Origin: Amyloporia xantha
Lineage: Eukaryota > Basidiomycota > Agaricomycetes > Polyporales > Adustoporiaceae
DNA length: 64,000 nucleotides
Direction of reading: 5' to 3'
Assembly: GCA_036971615.1 (NCBI GenBank)
Contig: JAYKKR010000007.1
Location: 1,488,001-1,552,000, forward strand
Part shown: positions 35,295 through 45,928 of the stretch, piece after piece
Position numbering within the stretch: the stretch's first letter is position 1
How the letters are laid out: each line of letters opens with the position of its first letter
Position numbers and translations under genes: made by a program
Notes under the pieces: generated by a model
The model's database searches: none
What the model was told of the DNA's origin: nothing
Seen by the model: the letters and a program-made list of their open reading frames with translations, nothing else

Positions 35295-37836
35295 ATGGCC
35301 AGACATACAGTCGCCTATTTCTTGAGAAGACGAGTCGTCTTCCTCATAGTTTTCACGGCCTGCTTGCTTGTTCTCTTTCTCCTGCTACGACACGCCCTGC
35401 AAGATGTTGACCTCCTGGGTCTGCCGCAAATCGACGCGTCGTCCTATATACCCTTTGAAGTTTCATGGAGCTCGTTTGGTCGACCGCTCATGACGCCTCT
35501 GAGGCCCGTTAACTCTTTGCCAGTTTCCTGTCTGGAAGCCCACTTCGCTCTCGGCGAGGCTTGTCATACCAAGGTCGAACCATTGGATGTGCTTTGGACA
35601 TGGGTGAACGGTTCAGACATCCTATTGGACGAGGCAAAAAGACTCGCACAGAGCAATTACGATCCAGACGACCCTTATAGACCCTCTAGGTCGACCACTC
35701 AGGCGCGCTTGTACCGGTAAGCTCAAGCTTCATCATTTTTGAATTAATTATGACCGAGGTCCGTCTGAACATCACAAGCGATCACGATGAATTGAGACAT
35801 TCTGTCCGTTCGGTACTGGATAACTTCCGTTCACACACAAGTCGTTTCCGGCTCGTCACTGCCGACTTCCCTATGCCCGACAGTATTGCCAATAGGAGCA
35901 ACATCACAGAGCCTGCTTCTTGGCGTCTAGGTCAGATTCCGCAGTGGCTTGATTTGCATCGGCAAGCTACGGCCGGAGTGTGGCAGGATGGGCAAGTTGA
36001 GCTTTCCGTAGTTCATCACGCGGAAATATTCCGGCCCTACAATGGTACGAATTTCAACAGGTGAGGACTGTCTATACAGCAGCAATTTGAATAATCTCAG
36101 AAATATTCTACGGGATAGTCTTGCAATCGAATCGCAATTCAGTCACGTCGAGAATATATCGGAATTCTTGTAAGCAGCCAGTCCTGAGTCAACCTCTGCT
36201 TTATCTTCGTCTTAACCTGCTACATGCAGCATTTACATGGTAAGTATGTGAGCTCTCCGCTACCGAGGCGCTAAGGCTCTGTGAAACTCACAGAATGACG
36301 ACCTATTCATGATGACTCCCATGTCGCCTGTGAGCTTCTATACTCCAGGTAACTATATTCCACTCGCACGTGTTATGCTTACTGACGGACTTGTAGCTTA
36401 CGGCGTTGTCCTGCATCTGCAATCCAATCTCCTCGTCAAGCCCGACAAGCTCGTCGGCAGGAATCAAGGCGAGTGGCGGAGTTTGGGCGAAAGCAACTTC
36501 CTGCTCAGTATGCATTTGATATTCGAGTTTATTTGTTCCGTAGCTCATCCTGTTTCCGGATCGCAGGCAAGCGGTTTGGTGCCCGGTACCGGCCCTACGT
36601 CGCGCACGAAGCCAAGACCGCGTCTCGCGCCTTGTTACACGAAATGGAAATGATGTGGAGAGATCCCTTTGCAAAAACCGCGACGCACTTATTTCGAGAA
36701 ACACAAGATGGAGACGGAGATGTGAATACCATGTTCATGCACTCGCATTTTGTCGTAGAGCGTGCACGTGAGGCGCTCCTTTGGAGTTGGGTCATCGGGC
36801 GTATTGGAGGGCTTAGTGATGAATGGGGTGAACAGGAGGCTATGCAGGCATGGGCCGAATTGGGTGGTACCGAGGGCCAAGACAGTCTGCTGGTGCAGAG
36901 CGGTTACAGGGAAACGTTGGTGAAGAAGAGAGTGGAACAGGTGCTGAAAGACAGTGGACTCAAACCGCAAACGCTGACTTCATACGTTTTCTGTGCGTAT
37001 ATCTTAGACTGCACACTTTAAACACCTGACTTTGCGCCGTCACTGTTTGTTATAGCTTCGTTGGATGGGTATCCGTATTCAGGACTGGGGGTCAATGGGG
37101 CGCCAAACTGGCTCACGTTTTCCCCAGAAACGGACGAAGGACAACTGCCAAGATGCAGAATCTCATACTCAGAATGTTTCGAAGTCAGAGAGTTCGAGGG
37201 GGACCCCACACGGGCGAGCGAGGTGTTCAAAAACATTGCCTTCCGCAACCAGAGGTGCGGAGACTGCGGTGAGTGAACAAGATAGTTGAAACTCAGTGGT
37301 CCCTGCGTCTGACGAGTGGAGTGGTTTCCAGTGATCATGGCTCTGGTCCGAGCAAGTGGCCCTCTCGGCTTGTCCGCTTTTCTCCCCTCTCCTGAGCGGG
37401 TTCTTCCTCCATCGTCTGACGTACAGCCCATGGTGACAAGAGACATTCCCCATCTACCGCTTGTAGCAGATTGGCAGGAAGGAGACTTCTCCTTACGCGC
37501 TGTCGCAAGCACGGAAGAGGATGTCAACCTCCGACAATGGTCATTGCAGCTCCTTCATAGGTACCGATATGTCATAGGTGAGATTGACTCCGCTGCACAC
37601 CCTGCGACGGCGACTGAGTACACATCTCTCGTGGCACAGGTGATACGCCCTCTATGTTCGAACGCATATCGACTCCTCGACAGACGGCGATAGTCATCAA
37701 TAGAATTGAGAGAAATCGAAACATTGGTTTACTCTGCATCAATGACGATGTTGCTCGTCAAGATGAAGACGTATCGCATATCCTGAAGCAATGGTTAGAT
37801 AAGCGATGGGAACGTCGTGCGGCTTGGGAACGTTGA
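35295..37836 (+). CDS. XPT1: Xpt1-like xylosylphosphotransferase (Stealth family), copy B
   Basis: Second Stealth-family glycan phosphotransferase, paralogous to the gene at 4111-6874. It starts MARHTVAYFLRRRVVF with one membrane helix (LIVFTACLLVLFLLLRHAL), giving a type II Golgi topology. CR1 is LDVLWTWVNGSDILLDEAKR. An intron joins LYR to DHDELRHSVRSVLDNFRSHT, then RLVTADFPMPDS, WRLGQIPQWLDLHRQ, VVHHAEIFRPYNGTNFNR, a 10-nt micro-exon at 36230-36239 (FIYM), and NDDLFMMTPMSPVSFYTP. Later exons: YGVVLHLQSNLLVKPDK, RPYVAHEAKTASRALLHEM, TMFMHSHFVVERAREALLWS, CRISYSECFEV, RCGDCG, MALVRASGPLGLSAFLPSP. The last exon ends MFERISTPRQTAIVINR to NIGLLCINDDV and RRAAWER. The whole family plan is present, so it is not a pseudogene. 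Exon layout and many boundaries match copy A, but the GC content is clearly lower and the N-terminal linker shorter. Nucleotide divergence between the copies is large, suggesting an old duplication. Confidence 0.88.
36230..36239 (+). other. 10-nt micro-exon in Xpt1-like copy B
   Basis: CATTTACATG between an acceptor ending ATGCAG and a donor GTAAGT. With TT from the upstream exon it encodes F-I-Y-M, directly before NDDLF. Position and length equal those of the micro-exon in copy A. Confidence 0.85.
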
Positions 37837-38155
37837 TAATATGTTGTCATATAAAATACTGTCTTGGGATTTTGGGTATCTAGGTTAGTGGCAGGTCGCT
37901 TGCATATTTTCTTGATTAGTGCCTCTATCGTGATAGTATACTGTTGTCGTGTTGCTCATCGACTGTAAGATCGAGGACACTGTCTCAGACCTGTTTGTAT
38001 ATTACTTACCTGTATTCTTCCTGGTCACTTTCTGCGGTTGGAATCAAATCAATGAGCAAGAATGATGCCCCACATTTTCCGAACACTCTTGTGGTGAGCC
38101 ATGAGTATCGACAGGCCTCACAGAACGAAGTGCACGAGACGAAAGAAAAATTGAA
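37837..38155. other. Convergent intergenic region
   Basis: 319 bases between the stops of Xpt1-like copy B (+) and the mitochondrial-type gene (-). AT-rich 3' flanks; nothing else seen. Confidence 0.5.
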
Positions 38156-39264
38156 TTAGCTGGCCATCGTAGCATGACCACTATCCGTTCGCCATTGATG
38201 TAGCCAGTCAAAGTCCGCCCCTTGCTTCCGCAGTGCCTTTTCGACCTTATTCAGCGTCCAACGCAGCCATACCTTCTCTTTCTCCTCGACTCTGGCCCGC
38301 TCAACGTTATCCCTCGATGTTGCCATCGTCTTCGGCTCGACATTCTGCAGCATGGCCTTCAGATGGGGCACCATCTCTCGGGCAACAGTGAGAGACTCCC
38401 GTGTGCCGTGCTTGAAGCATGCAGAGGTGAGCATAGCACATGATACGAGGTCTGTAGATATCGGCGGGAGGTTATACACCCTGAAAAGGGCTGCGAGTGT
38501 GATGGTTTCTTGCAACGGATGTTTGATGTGAAGAGAATGTAACAGTCTCCGTGCCGCGCGCAATGAAGAGAGGTCGAAGCCGTATTTTGGATGATCACTG
38601 AACACATTCAATGCAAGTGTCGGACACTGGAGCTCTTCGCAACGACCTATAGTGGCATGAGTGTAAACTAGCGTAACTGTCAATGGGATAGCACTCACGG
38701 ACAAATGCCTCTGCGTTGTTCGCATTGAACTCTCTCTTGGAATCTCGCCAACGCGGGAACAGCTCTACGACCTCCTCCATTTGCTCCTTGGTCGTCGCCA
38801 AGTCGAACAAATGCTGCCATGCAGCGTTGCGTACAGGGGGCAATTTCGCGACCGGTTTTGGCCCGATCCTGTCCGCTACAAACTGACGCAGCTCCTTGAA
38901 CCGCTTGAGACGTTCGTCGGGATTGAGCCTCCGTGACACGCCGTCACTTGGCGTCCTAGGTTTAGGAGCTGCTGCATCACTGAATGGGCCTTCGCTGGAT
39001 CCAGAGAGGTCATCCGCAAACAGGGAATCTTCTTCGTGTACCGAGCCAAACAGATCCCCGTCGTCCGCGACCGCGTTCTTCTGCTTTTTCTTCAGCGCTA
39101 TGAGAATATACGCTGGTCAAAACATAATCCGAAGTATAAGATGGTACAGTACCTATGGCAGTTTGGTGAATCCCCCGCTGTATAAAGACAGACCGCGATG
39201 CTATCTGCACAGCGCGGGGACGACAGCCCAGCTGTAGGCCGTGGAGAATACTCGCCATTAGCAT
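38156..39264 (-). CDS. Probable mitochondrial protein, uncharacterised
   Basis: Starts MLMASILHGLQLGCRPRAVQ followed by IASRSVFIQRGIHQTAI, an Arg/Ser-rich, acid-free N-terminus like a mitochondrial targeting sequence. A 55-60 nt intron (GTACTG to TCATAG) leads to LKKKQKNAVADDGDLFGSVH and an acidic linker, then NPDERLKRFKELRQFVADRI, PPVRNAAWQHLFDLATTKEQ and ELFPRWRDSKREFNANNAEA. After another intron the C-terminal part is ALNVFSDHPKYGFDLSSLRA, HIKHPLQETITLAALFRVYN, DLVSCAMLTSACFKHGT, MVPHLKAMLQNVEPK and WLRWTLNKVEKALRKQ. The helix pairs in this half look like tetratricopeptide- or PPR-like repeats of a mitoribosomal or RNA-maturation factor. I do not recognise the exact family. The terminal WLHQWRTDSGHATMAS ends the protein at 38156. 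Confidence 0.7.
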
Positions 39265-40015
39265 TTTGTGCAGCCAAGTCCAATGATCGACTTTGTCCAG
39301 CGAATCCGAGTCACGTGGAAATCTCACTGTGACTGCTCTGTCACGCTTGTCACGTCACTGCCAGCGAGGCTTAAAAACAGAAAAAATCCTCCATACATAT
39401 GCATTCTTCACCCTTAGTACACTACCGTCTCCGTCTTGCTTGCTTGAATCGGCTTTTGTTTACATGATGCTATCCCTTCGCTCTTGATATGGTGAGTGTT
39501 CCCCCTGCAATTGTTTCTAGGATGAACATTTGCTGTGCACCAGTCGGAAGTTTCCAACTGCAGACGACAGATACCCTGGTCTTCTATATACGCTTGAGGG
39601 CCCTGATTAATTCCCTTCTCAATTTGCACAATCTCTTTATACACGCGCTAACTTTGCTGTTGTTGCAGAACTCAGCCTTCCATCGAGGATCATGTCCTCT
39701 TCGTCACTATTCCTGTAATATTACATTCGAATGTAGTGTAGAAATCAAATGTTGTCAGAACATCGTCGTTCATCTCGCCATAAGATATGTTCATATTGGC
39801 CTGCACCATGAGAAGTGCATGTGTCGTCCGCATACAGTTCCACTAGCTGGTGATTTTTGTTGGCCGTGATAATATCCACCTCGCCGCTGCGCGCCTGAAT
39901 GTCTAACGATCTTTCTGAAGCCAAGTTGTGCTCTTCATGCATGTGTACCTAATGTGGTCTCACCTAATTCTAAGACTCAGACATGTGAGTGTATCATAGT
40001 AGTAGTGCAGGGCTG
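39265..40015. other. Intergenic region
   Basis: About 750 bases upstream of the mitochondrial-type gene and downstream of the P450. One plus-strand frame (39489-39869) is AT-rich and Cys/Leu-heavy with no domain. No gene supported. Confidence 0.45.
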
Positions 40016-43000
40016 TCATTGCGCCTCCGGAGGTACATGACGAAGATACAGTGGCATCTGGTTCCCCATGTGGGGTTCAGATTTGACCCAGGGACGAGTG
40101 ACCACACTGTTCAGATGGCGGACAGAGCGATGTGATGGAGAGAATATTGTGCGGGACGGCCAAATGAGTGAATCAGTATCGTACCGCACGCGGAGAGGAC
40201 ACAGGCAAAAACATACTTCACTTTCTTCTCGATCTCAATCTCAGGATCAATGGAGAACTCGATGTCGCGTACCAGCACAAACAGAAAAATCTTGATCCTG
40301 CACGGCCAAGAACACATTCAGGTTATCTGTCGACGCTCGAACAGACCGCGTCGATCACTCACTCGTTGATCGCGAACCTGTATCCAATGCACGCCCGGTT
40401 GCCCTTGACAGGGTTCCCGTTCCCAAACGTCAACATGCCACCCCACAGCCCAGGTGCGCCCGCTTTCATCTGCCCCGTCCCCACTCCCGTTCCCGTCCCC
40501 GACACCTGACCACCCTCCTCGTCATCCTCCCGGCCCTCTCCACCCACCCACCGCCCCGGCCGGAACTCCTCTGCATCCTCTCCCCACACCTCCCTGCCCT
40601 TATTCATCGCCTGGATCGGGATGGTGATGATATCGCCCTTCTTCACATCTATCGCCACACGCACCCGCCCGCGGCGGTCGCGGAAGGGCGCCGACACGGG
40701 GATGACGTCGTCGACTCCCGCGACGCGCATCGTCGAGGTGATCGGCGCGTGCAGGCGCAGGGCCTCCCGGACGACGCAGTCGAGGTACGGGCAGCAGAGG
40801 ATGTCGTCCAGGAGATCCCACGGCAATGGCAGTGGCGAGGGCGACGGCGGGCGGGAGCTGAACGCGTCGAGCGGGATGGCGCGCAGGTGTGTGCGCAGGG
40901 TGGTCTGTATGTCCGGGGCGCGAGCTAGCGCGTACAACGTCCACGAAAGGGCCGAGGAGGATGTTTCGTGTCCTGATTGCCCTCAGTCAGCCACCCACAG
41001 CAGTATACAGGACGGCGCTCACCTGCCGCTATAAACGTGGATATCTGACAAAGCGTCTCGCTCAGCGAAAGACGCTGCGATGGCACACTTGATAAATTCG
41101 AGCGGACTGTCAAAGCATATCTGAGCATCGGACGGAAGGAAAAAATAAATATGATCTCCTACTGAGGACGCTGAGCAGGTCCCTGTCTTCAAAAGTCTTG
41201 TCACCTTCGATCGCACCGGACGACTCCGCCTTCGACCGCGTCTGTCCAACAGCGACAGACTGCTGCCCCAATATCGCCGCTTGCCTCTCCTCGATGAGCG
41301 CAAGCCCTATCCGGCGCATAGTCTCTTGCGCCTCCCTCATCGTCGCACTGTTCCCGCGCTAAGAACCAACATCAGCATCAGCGCGCGCACCACCACACAG
41401 CCCCCCCTACCCCTCACAGACAAAAAAAGGAAAGAAAAGCACGCACGAATCGCAGGAGAACGGGGAACCACGCCTGCAGGATCGTGACGACCCTGAACTT
41501 GCGCGCCGCGCCGAAAATGACGCCGAACGCGCGGGCCAGCTCGCTCTCGCTCTCATCCGCGGACGACGAGCCCGCCGCGGCGGAGAGCGAGTGGAAGTGG
41601 TACCCGAAGCCGGCCTCGCCGATCGCGTCTAGCGTGGCGCGGGCGAGCCACGCTAGGACGTCTATCCTGGGGCGCGAAGAGCGGCCGGTCAGGGGGCGGG
41701 GTGCCGGGGCGGTAGCATCATCGCATGGGGGCGGTCTGCGGTCCGACCTATGACGGCTGCTCTTGGACGGGACGAACGCCGAGAAGGGGTTCGGCAGGAA
41801 GGATGTCGTACTGGCTGCGGCACGCATAGCAGAATCGTCTTCGGACGGTCCGCCCGTGGAGGTGGTGAACGGATCTGTGGGAGAGACCGTGTGTAAGGGA
41901 TCCGATAGCGCGTTTTGCGCTTGCGGTGCGGCCAGGATGTCGAGCCAGATGCCACGAAGCTGTATAAAATATTTCAGCACTCATCACAATGCAAAATGCT
42001 CGGCCGCAGGCGGTTGTTAGCTGCAGCAGCACTGCTGGCAGCTACGTTGCATTGAAATGATTCTGGCCGCGAAGTTGCGGAGCGAACAAAAACACCAACC
42101 TGAACAGCCTTTGCCCAGAAAATATGCGAGAGTGACTTTATCTGCGGGGCAGTAAAGGCAGGACTCTGTTGTAGAAACGGGCAGTGTCAGTAGACGTTGC
42201 ATCGCAGTGCAGAATGCATCGAAACGATTTATCCACGGAACCATGACAAGTGACGTGCAAGCATGACAATAGAGTAGCGTTGACTCCGCTTTAGTCTTAC
42301 CCTGAGATGGCACGCCGGGCCACAGCACAGCGTTTAACGCTGCCACTGCTCCAGTCTCAGAAGAGCGCGGCGGCAGGAGCAGACAGCTAAAGCCGTGGCG
42401 GACGTGAGGTCCCACCGCCCGGTCCCCTGTCCAGAGATGAAGGTCGCGACGCGCGTCAAGGCATCCACACGTGAATCACATGATCGCGTGCAATGTATAC
42501 GATCGGGCTCACGCCATTGGTCACTATTGGCGCACGGCTTCGAAAGATGGATGACGGAGTGACTACTCACGAGAATCTTTCGCTGTTTTGGGGGAGGCGG
42601 ACGCGTGAGTGCGCGGAAAAAGCGCGAACGTGAATGAGGGTGCTACCTGCCTGCGATGGTCCTCGCCCTCGACCGTCAAGAGCCCCTCGCTGCCGGCGGC
42701 CATGCTCGCGAGGTTGTCGCGGACAAAGTCCGGCTTCGGGTAGTCGTACGCTCTGCCCATGATGTGTGCGACGGCGAGCGGATCCGTGGTCATGAGTCTG
42801 CAGCCGCCGATGAAGCCGTGGTACACGAAGGTGCTGCCGTACTGCCGCTCCCAGCGGGCGACGAGGCGGGTGTTTTCCATGTCGTGCATCTCGCGGAGGT
42901 TGCCCATGAAGAACGAGGGGGACGGCGGGCCGCGGAGGAAGTGCAGGGGGGAGCGCGCCTGCCGGAAGAGGAGACGGAGGAAGGTGGAGAGGACATAGAA

Positions 43001-43051
43001 GAGTACGGAGGCGAGGAGGAGGAGGAACAGGGTGGTTGCGGCGGATGGCAT
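40016..43051 (-). CDS. Cytochrome P450 monooxygenase
   Basis: Microsomal haem-thiolate monooxygenase. Membrane anchor: MPSAATTLFLLLLASVLFYV. Then HFLRGPPSPSFFMGNLREMH, ERQYGSTFVYHGFIGGCRLM, and LLTVEGEDHRRQ joined to RKIL and, after an unusually long 405-nt intron, SPAFTAPQIKSLSHIFWAKA (C-helix region). The middle exon (LRGIWLDILAAP to ILQAWFPVLLRF) carries a Ser/Pro-rich insert. The I-helix is QISTFIAAG plus HETSSSALSWTLYAL across an intron; the K-helix ExxR is CVVREALRLHAPIT; the PERF-like segment is EEFRPGRWVGG. The haem loop is FGNGNPVKGNRACIGYRFA, with the ligand Cys followed by Ile-Gly and extra residues before the Arg, as in a subset of Agaricomycete P450s. The last exons give IKIFLFVLVRDIEFSIDPEI and, after an intron, VVTRPWVKSEPHMGNQMPLY ending at 40016. 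All key residues are present. Substrate unknown. Very GC-rich exons. Confidence 0.88.
42166..42570 (-). other. 405-nt intron in the P450 gene
   Basis: Donor GTGAGTAG after CGAAAGATTCTC and acceptor CTACAACAG before AGTCCTGCC keep the frame (KIL then SPAF). Other introns in this window are mostly 50-60 nt. No transposon ends were found inside. Confidence 0.7.
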
Positions 43052-43659
43052 GGGGGCGGTGAGATGCAAAGGCACGGCGGGGAGGAGGCCCGCATTGTTA
43101 TACGCTGGGTTCGGCGGCAGGCCAGACGAACGGATATGGAAATGAGAGAGGTCGGAGACGTATTCGATGGCATATGGGCCGCGCAACGCCGGTGGGGGCA
43201 GGAACCGGTGTCAAAGACGCGGCAGATGGATGTACAGCAGATTATGACATTGGAAGGGGAAACGGGTAAACGGGGACACGAGATGGGATGGGCGTGGTCT
43301 GGATAGGAAGGTGTCGTTGCGAGAAACGGGCAGGGCGTGTGGGAAGAAGGGACAGTCGCCAGAACAAAGGGCAACCATCGGCGCCTGTTGCCTCTTGCGC
43401 TGCCCGAGCTCCCCGCTGTCCCCGACGTCGACGACTGGTCGATGATCCCAGATTCTGCACATATCTCCAAGATGATCTTTACGTATGTGCCTCTATATAG
43501 TTTCCCGGCGTCTGGTGTCTGTTCTTTTTCCTCCGGATGCTCGCGTTCATGGCGTACAGGTAAGATCAATGTCGATGTGGTGATTAAGAGCATGGCATGG
43601 CAGCATGACATGCTTAATTCAGCAAAGCTTTTCAACACGTCGACAAGACATGTCATCCC
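43052..43659. promoter_or_regulatory. 5' flank of the P450
   Basis: 608 bases between the P450 ATG and the left end of a transposable element. A CTATATAG motif lies near 43493-43500. It could serve a minus-strand promoter, but it is about 440 bases from the ATG. Confidence 0.35.
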
Positions 43660-44650
43660 TGGTCTCGTACCCAGACCTGTAATGTCGCACCCCACCACCG
43701 CAAATAACAGGTCTGGGGCAGCCTGATAGGGCACCCACCCCTTCCACTTAGCGCCCACTTAGCGCCCAAATGTAACGGTCACAATCACCTTCTGGTGCCT
43801 CGGCCGATCCCTTTCGACCGAGTGTATCCTTTTTGGGAATGCACACCGACTGTAGAGCTATCCAGCTTGATGACATTTAGACAACCAAAAGTCTATTACT
43901 GCAGACAATAAGAGGGTTTATTCACTTGTGCAACTCTATTTATAATTCCCATGAACATATGTAATTCACATAAACATAATGTACTCTTCCCTGATGCTGA
44001 AAATATTTTCTGAATTATAATTCAATCATATGAGAATTTTTTTGCAGCAGTAGCTCGAGCACTCTCTAGTTTCTTGTATGCTATGTCATCATCTTTCCTA
44101 TGAGCCACCAAACGAGACTGAGATGGTGGAATAACGGAGTGAAAGACGGCCACGAATTCAGAAGACACTCCGTCCGTGTACACTGGATGCGGTTTAGAAT
44201 ATTTTCGCGTGAGATATGGTGAAAATATTCTAAAGTTAGTCAAAATACTTTTAGCATAATCCACTATGCAGTATTTGAAAAATACGGTAAATATATTGTG
44301 TAGGTTAGAAGATATTCTAAATGTGCTCAAATCGTTAGAATATTATTTGAATAATGTTAGGATTTTGCTTACTGTAATATGCCAAAGTTATTCTGACTAT
44401 CTTTAGAATATCTTTAGAATATCTTCGTCAGAAATATCCTAAACCGCATCCAGTGGTAGGACTGACGAAAGTGTGCTCGGTCGGCACGCGTTCCCAAAAA
44501 GGATACGCTCGGTCGAAAGGGATCGGTGTGACCGTTACATTTGGGCGCTAAGTGGGCGCTAAGTGGAAGGGGTGGGTGCCCTATCAGGCTGCCCCAGACC
44601 TGTTATTTGCGGTGGTGGGGTGCGACATTACAGGTCTGGGTACGAGACCA
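43660..44650. mobile_element. Non-autonomous DNA transposon with long terminal inverted repeats
   Basis: About 991 bases with near-identical inverted arms: the left arm runs 43660 to about 43845, the right arm about 44485 to 44650. Outer ends read TGGTCTCGTACCCAGACCTG on both sides when oriented inward. Each arm carries an internal hairpin (CCCAGACCTGT at 43670-43680 against ACAGGTCTGGG at 43707-43717) and a tandem ACTTAGCGCCC pair (43746-43767). The left arm has about 20 extra bases around 43790-43808. The arms read in frame as protein (GWVPYQAAPDLLFAVVGCDI), but because they are inverted copies this is only a consequence of the repeat. The AT-rich core encodes no transposase. No target-site duplication is obvious at the outer ends. 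Arm similarity of well over 90% outside the indel suggests recent activity. Confidence 0.85.
44181..44455. mobile_element. Nested 275 bp TIR element (CACTG ends, 3 bp duplication)
   Basis: Terminal inverted repeats CACTGGATGCGGTTTAGAAT on the left and the same with one change (GGAT for GAAT) on the right, flanked on both sides by GTA (44178-44180 and 44456-44458). CACT(A/G) ends with a 3 bp duplication are the hallmarks of CMC/EnSpm (CACTA) elements, so this is probably a small non-autonomous derivative. The interior is AT-rich and has at least six TTAGAATAT-like motifs on both strands, including a tandem CTTTAGAATAT pair at about 44401-44422, which could be transposase-binding sites. It sits inside the larger element and is therefore younger than it. 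Confidence 0.75.
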
Positions 44651-45928
44651 CCGTGCGGGGGGTCATCGCAGCGCGAAAGGCTTGTGATAAGAGGCCTGGG
44701 TTTTCCCGCGGCAACGCAACAGCGGTTACCGCACTTGGGTTCCGCAAAGAAGCAGGCTTATATGTCTCAAAAGACTACCCGACAGGTGCATCTCGACGCA
44801 TATTTCAAAAAGCACCTCCGGAGCCGTCATATGCTCCACAGTGCACACTACGCATCTTGGAGCAAATCAACGCCGGCATACCGTGCTCTGACACAAAGGA
44901 CAGAAGCAGCATATTAACGACGCAAAGAAGTGCACACCTGGGGCAAGAATTCGCGCGAATGAATATTGGGACTCGAGTTATTCATTAAATACAGTACTCC
45001 GAAGTACTCGGTCAAATCCCGCGAGCGGCCAGCTGACATGCTAAGACACAAACATATGTACTGGCATGTTCCCGACTTTGCAGGATCTCGACCCGATCAT
45101 GGGGCGTCCCAAAGCGGCAGCGCCACTTGAGCGCTGTGTGCTTCCTTTTGTCGTCGTCGTCTGCCACCACTGGCAGCACAGCCGTCGGTTCCGAGATGCC
45201 CTCACGGCCCAGCGCTCAGGTCATTTGTCTTGCTCCCGATAGTGGCAGATGCACCGCAATGGACCCTTGCATGTCTCTCTGCAATTTCAGTACGCCCGGA
45301 CATGCCTCGTGCCCGGGACTCGTCCTCACACAAGCATTGTACCATCGTCAGAGAGACTGCGCCCTATGGCGTATTTAGTCGCGGATTCCTGATATACCTG
45401 ATATATACATCGTCCAGCTACCATCGTCATGCCCCGCCCCCGACGGTAGTCGCAGGGAAACCGCGCTCTGGATACAGGCTGGATGCGGAAATCCGAGTCC
45501 CGAGCTTGTGAAGCCTGAAGGTAGTAAGATCACTCCACTCACTGGAGCAGGATACTAGCTCAGACGCGGTATCGGTCTCCGGGCTGCTCGGGCTCATCTG
45601 ACTATTCTGCCATCGTCCTGCGAAAACAGTGCGGATGCTTCCAAGGAAAAAAAAAGGGTGCCGCCAAGCCCGATCTTCTTTCCAACGCGTGCATTTGTAA
45701 TGGCGTACCTCACGATTGCGCGAGCCCTGCAGAGCGCCGTCTTAGACTTTGTCGTGCGCCCCAGAACTGATCAGGGTGCACGCCCGGGGGTAGAGAAGCA
45801 TTCACCGTGTGAGAGCCCTTCTCCTCAGGCCCCTCTATCCAGGGCTCCGCTTAGATAAGTCAGTCAAATCCACATCCGTCTATCCGTACATCTACTGGTA
45901 CATGGACCGACCCCAGCGCGCCCCGGCC
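44651..45928. other. Intergenic region beside the transposon
   Basis: About 1.3 kb between the transposon and the 3' end of the ligase gene. Frames are short and not protein-like. No third element or gene recognised. Confidence 0.45.

Noticed and set aside
42656..43306. Long plus-strand frame opposite the P450 first exon
   Set aside because: It is the antisense of GC-rich P450 coding sequence; Glu/Gly/Arg-rich composition is typical of shadows.
43700..43758. Protein GWVPYQAAPDLLFAVVGCDI found twice as apparent coding duplicates
   Set aside because: Both copies are the two inverted arms of the transposon; the frame is a by-product of the repeat.
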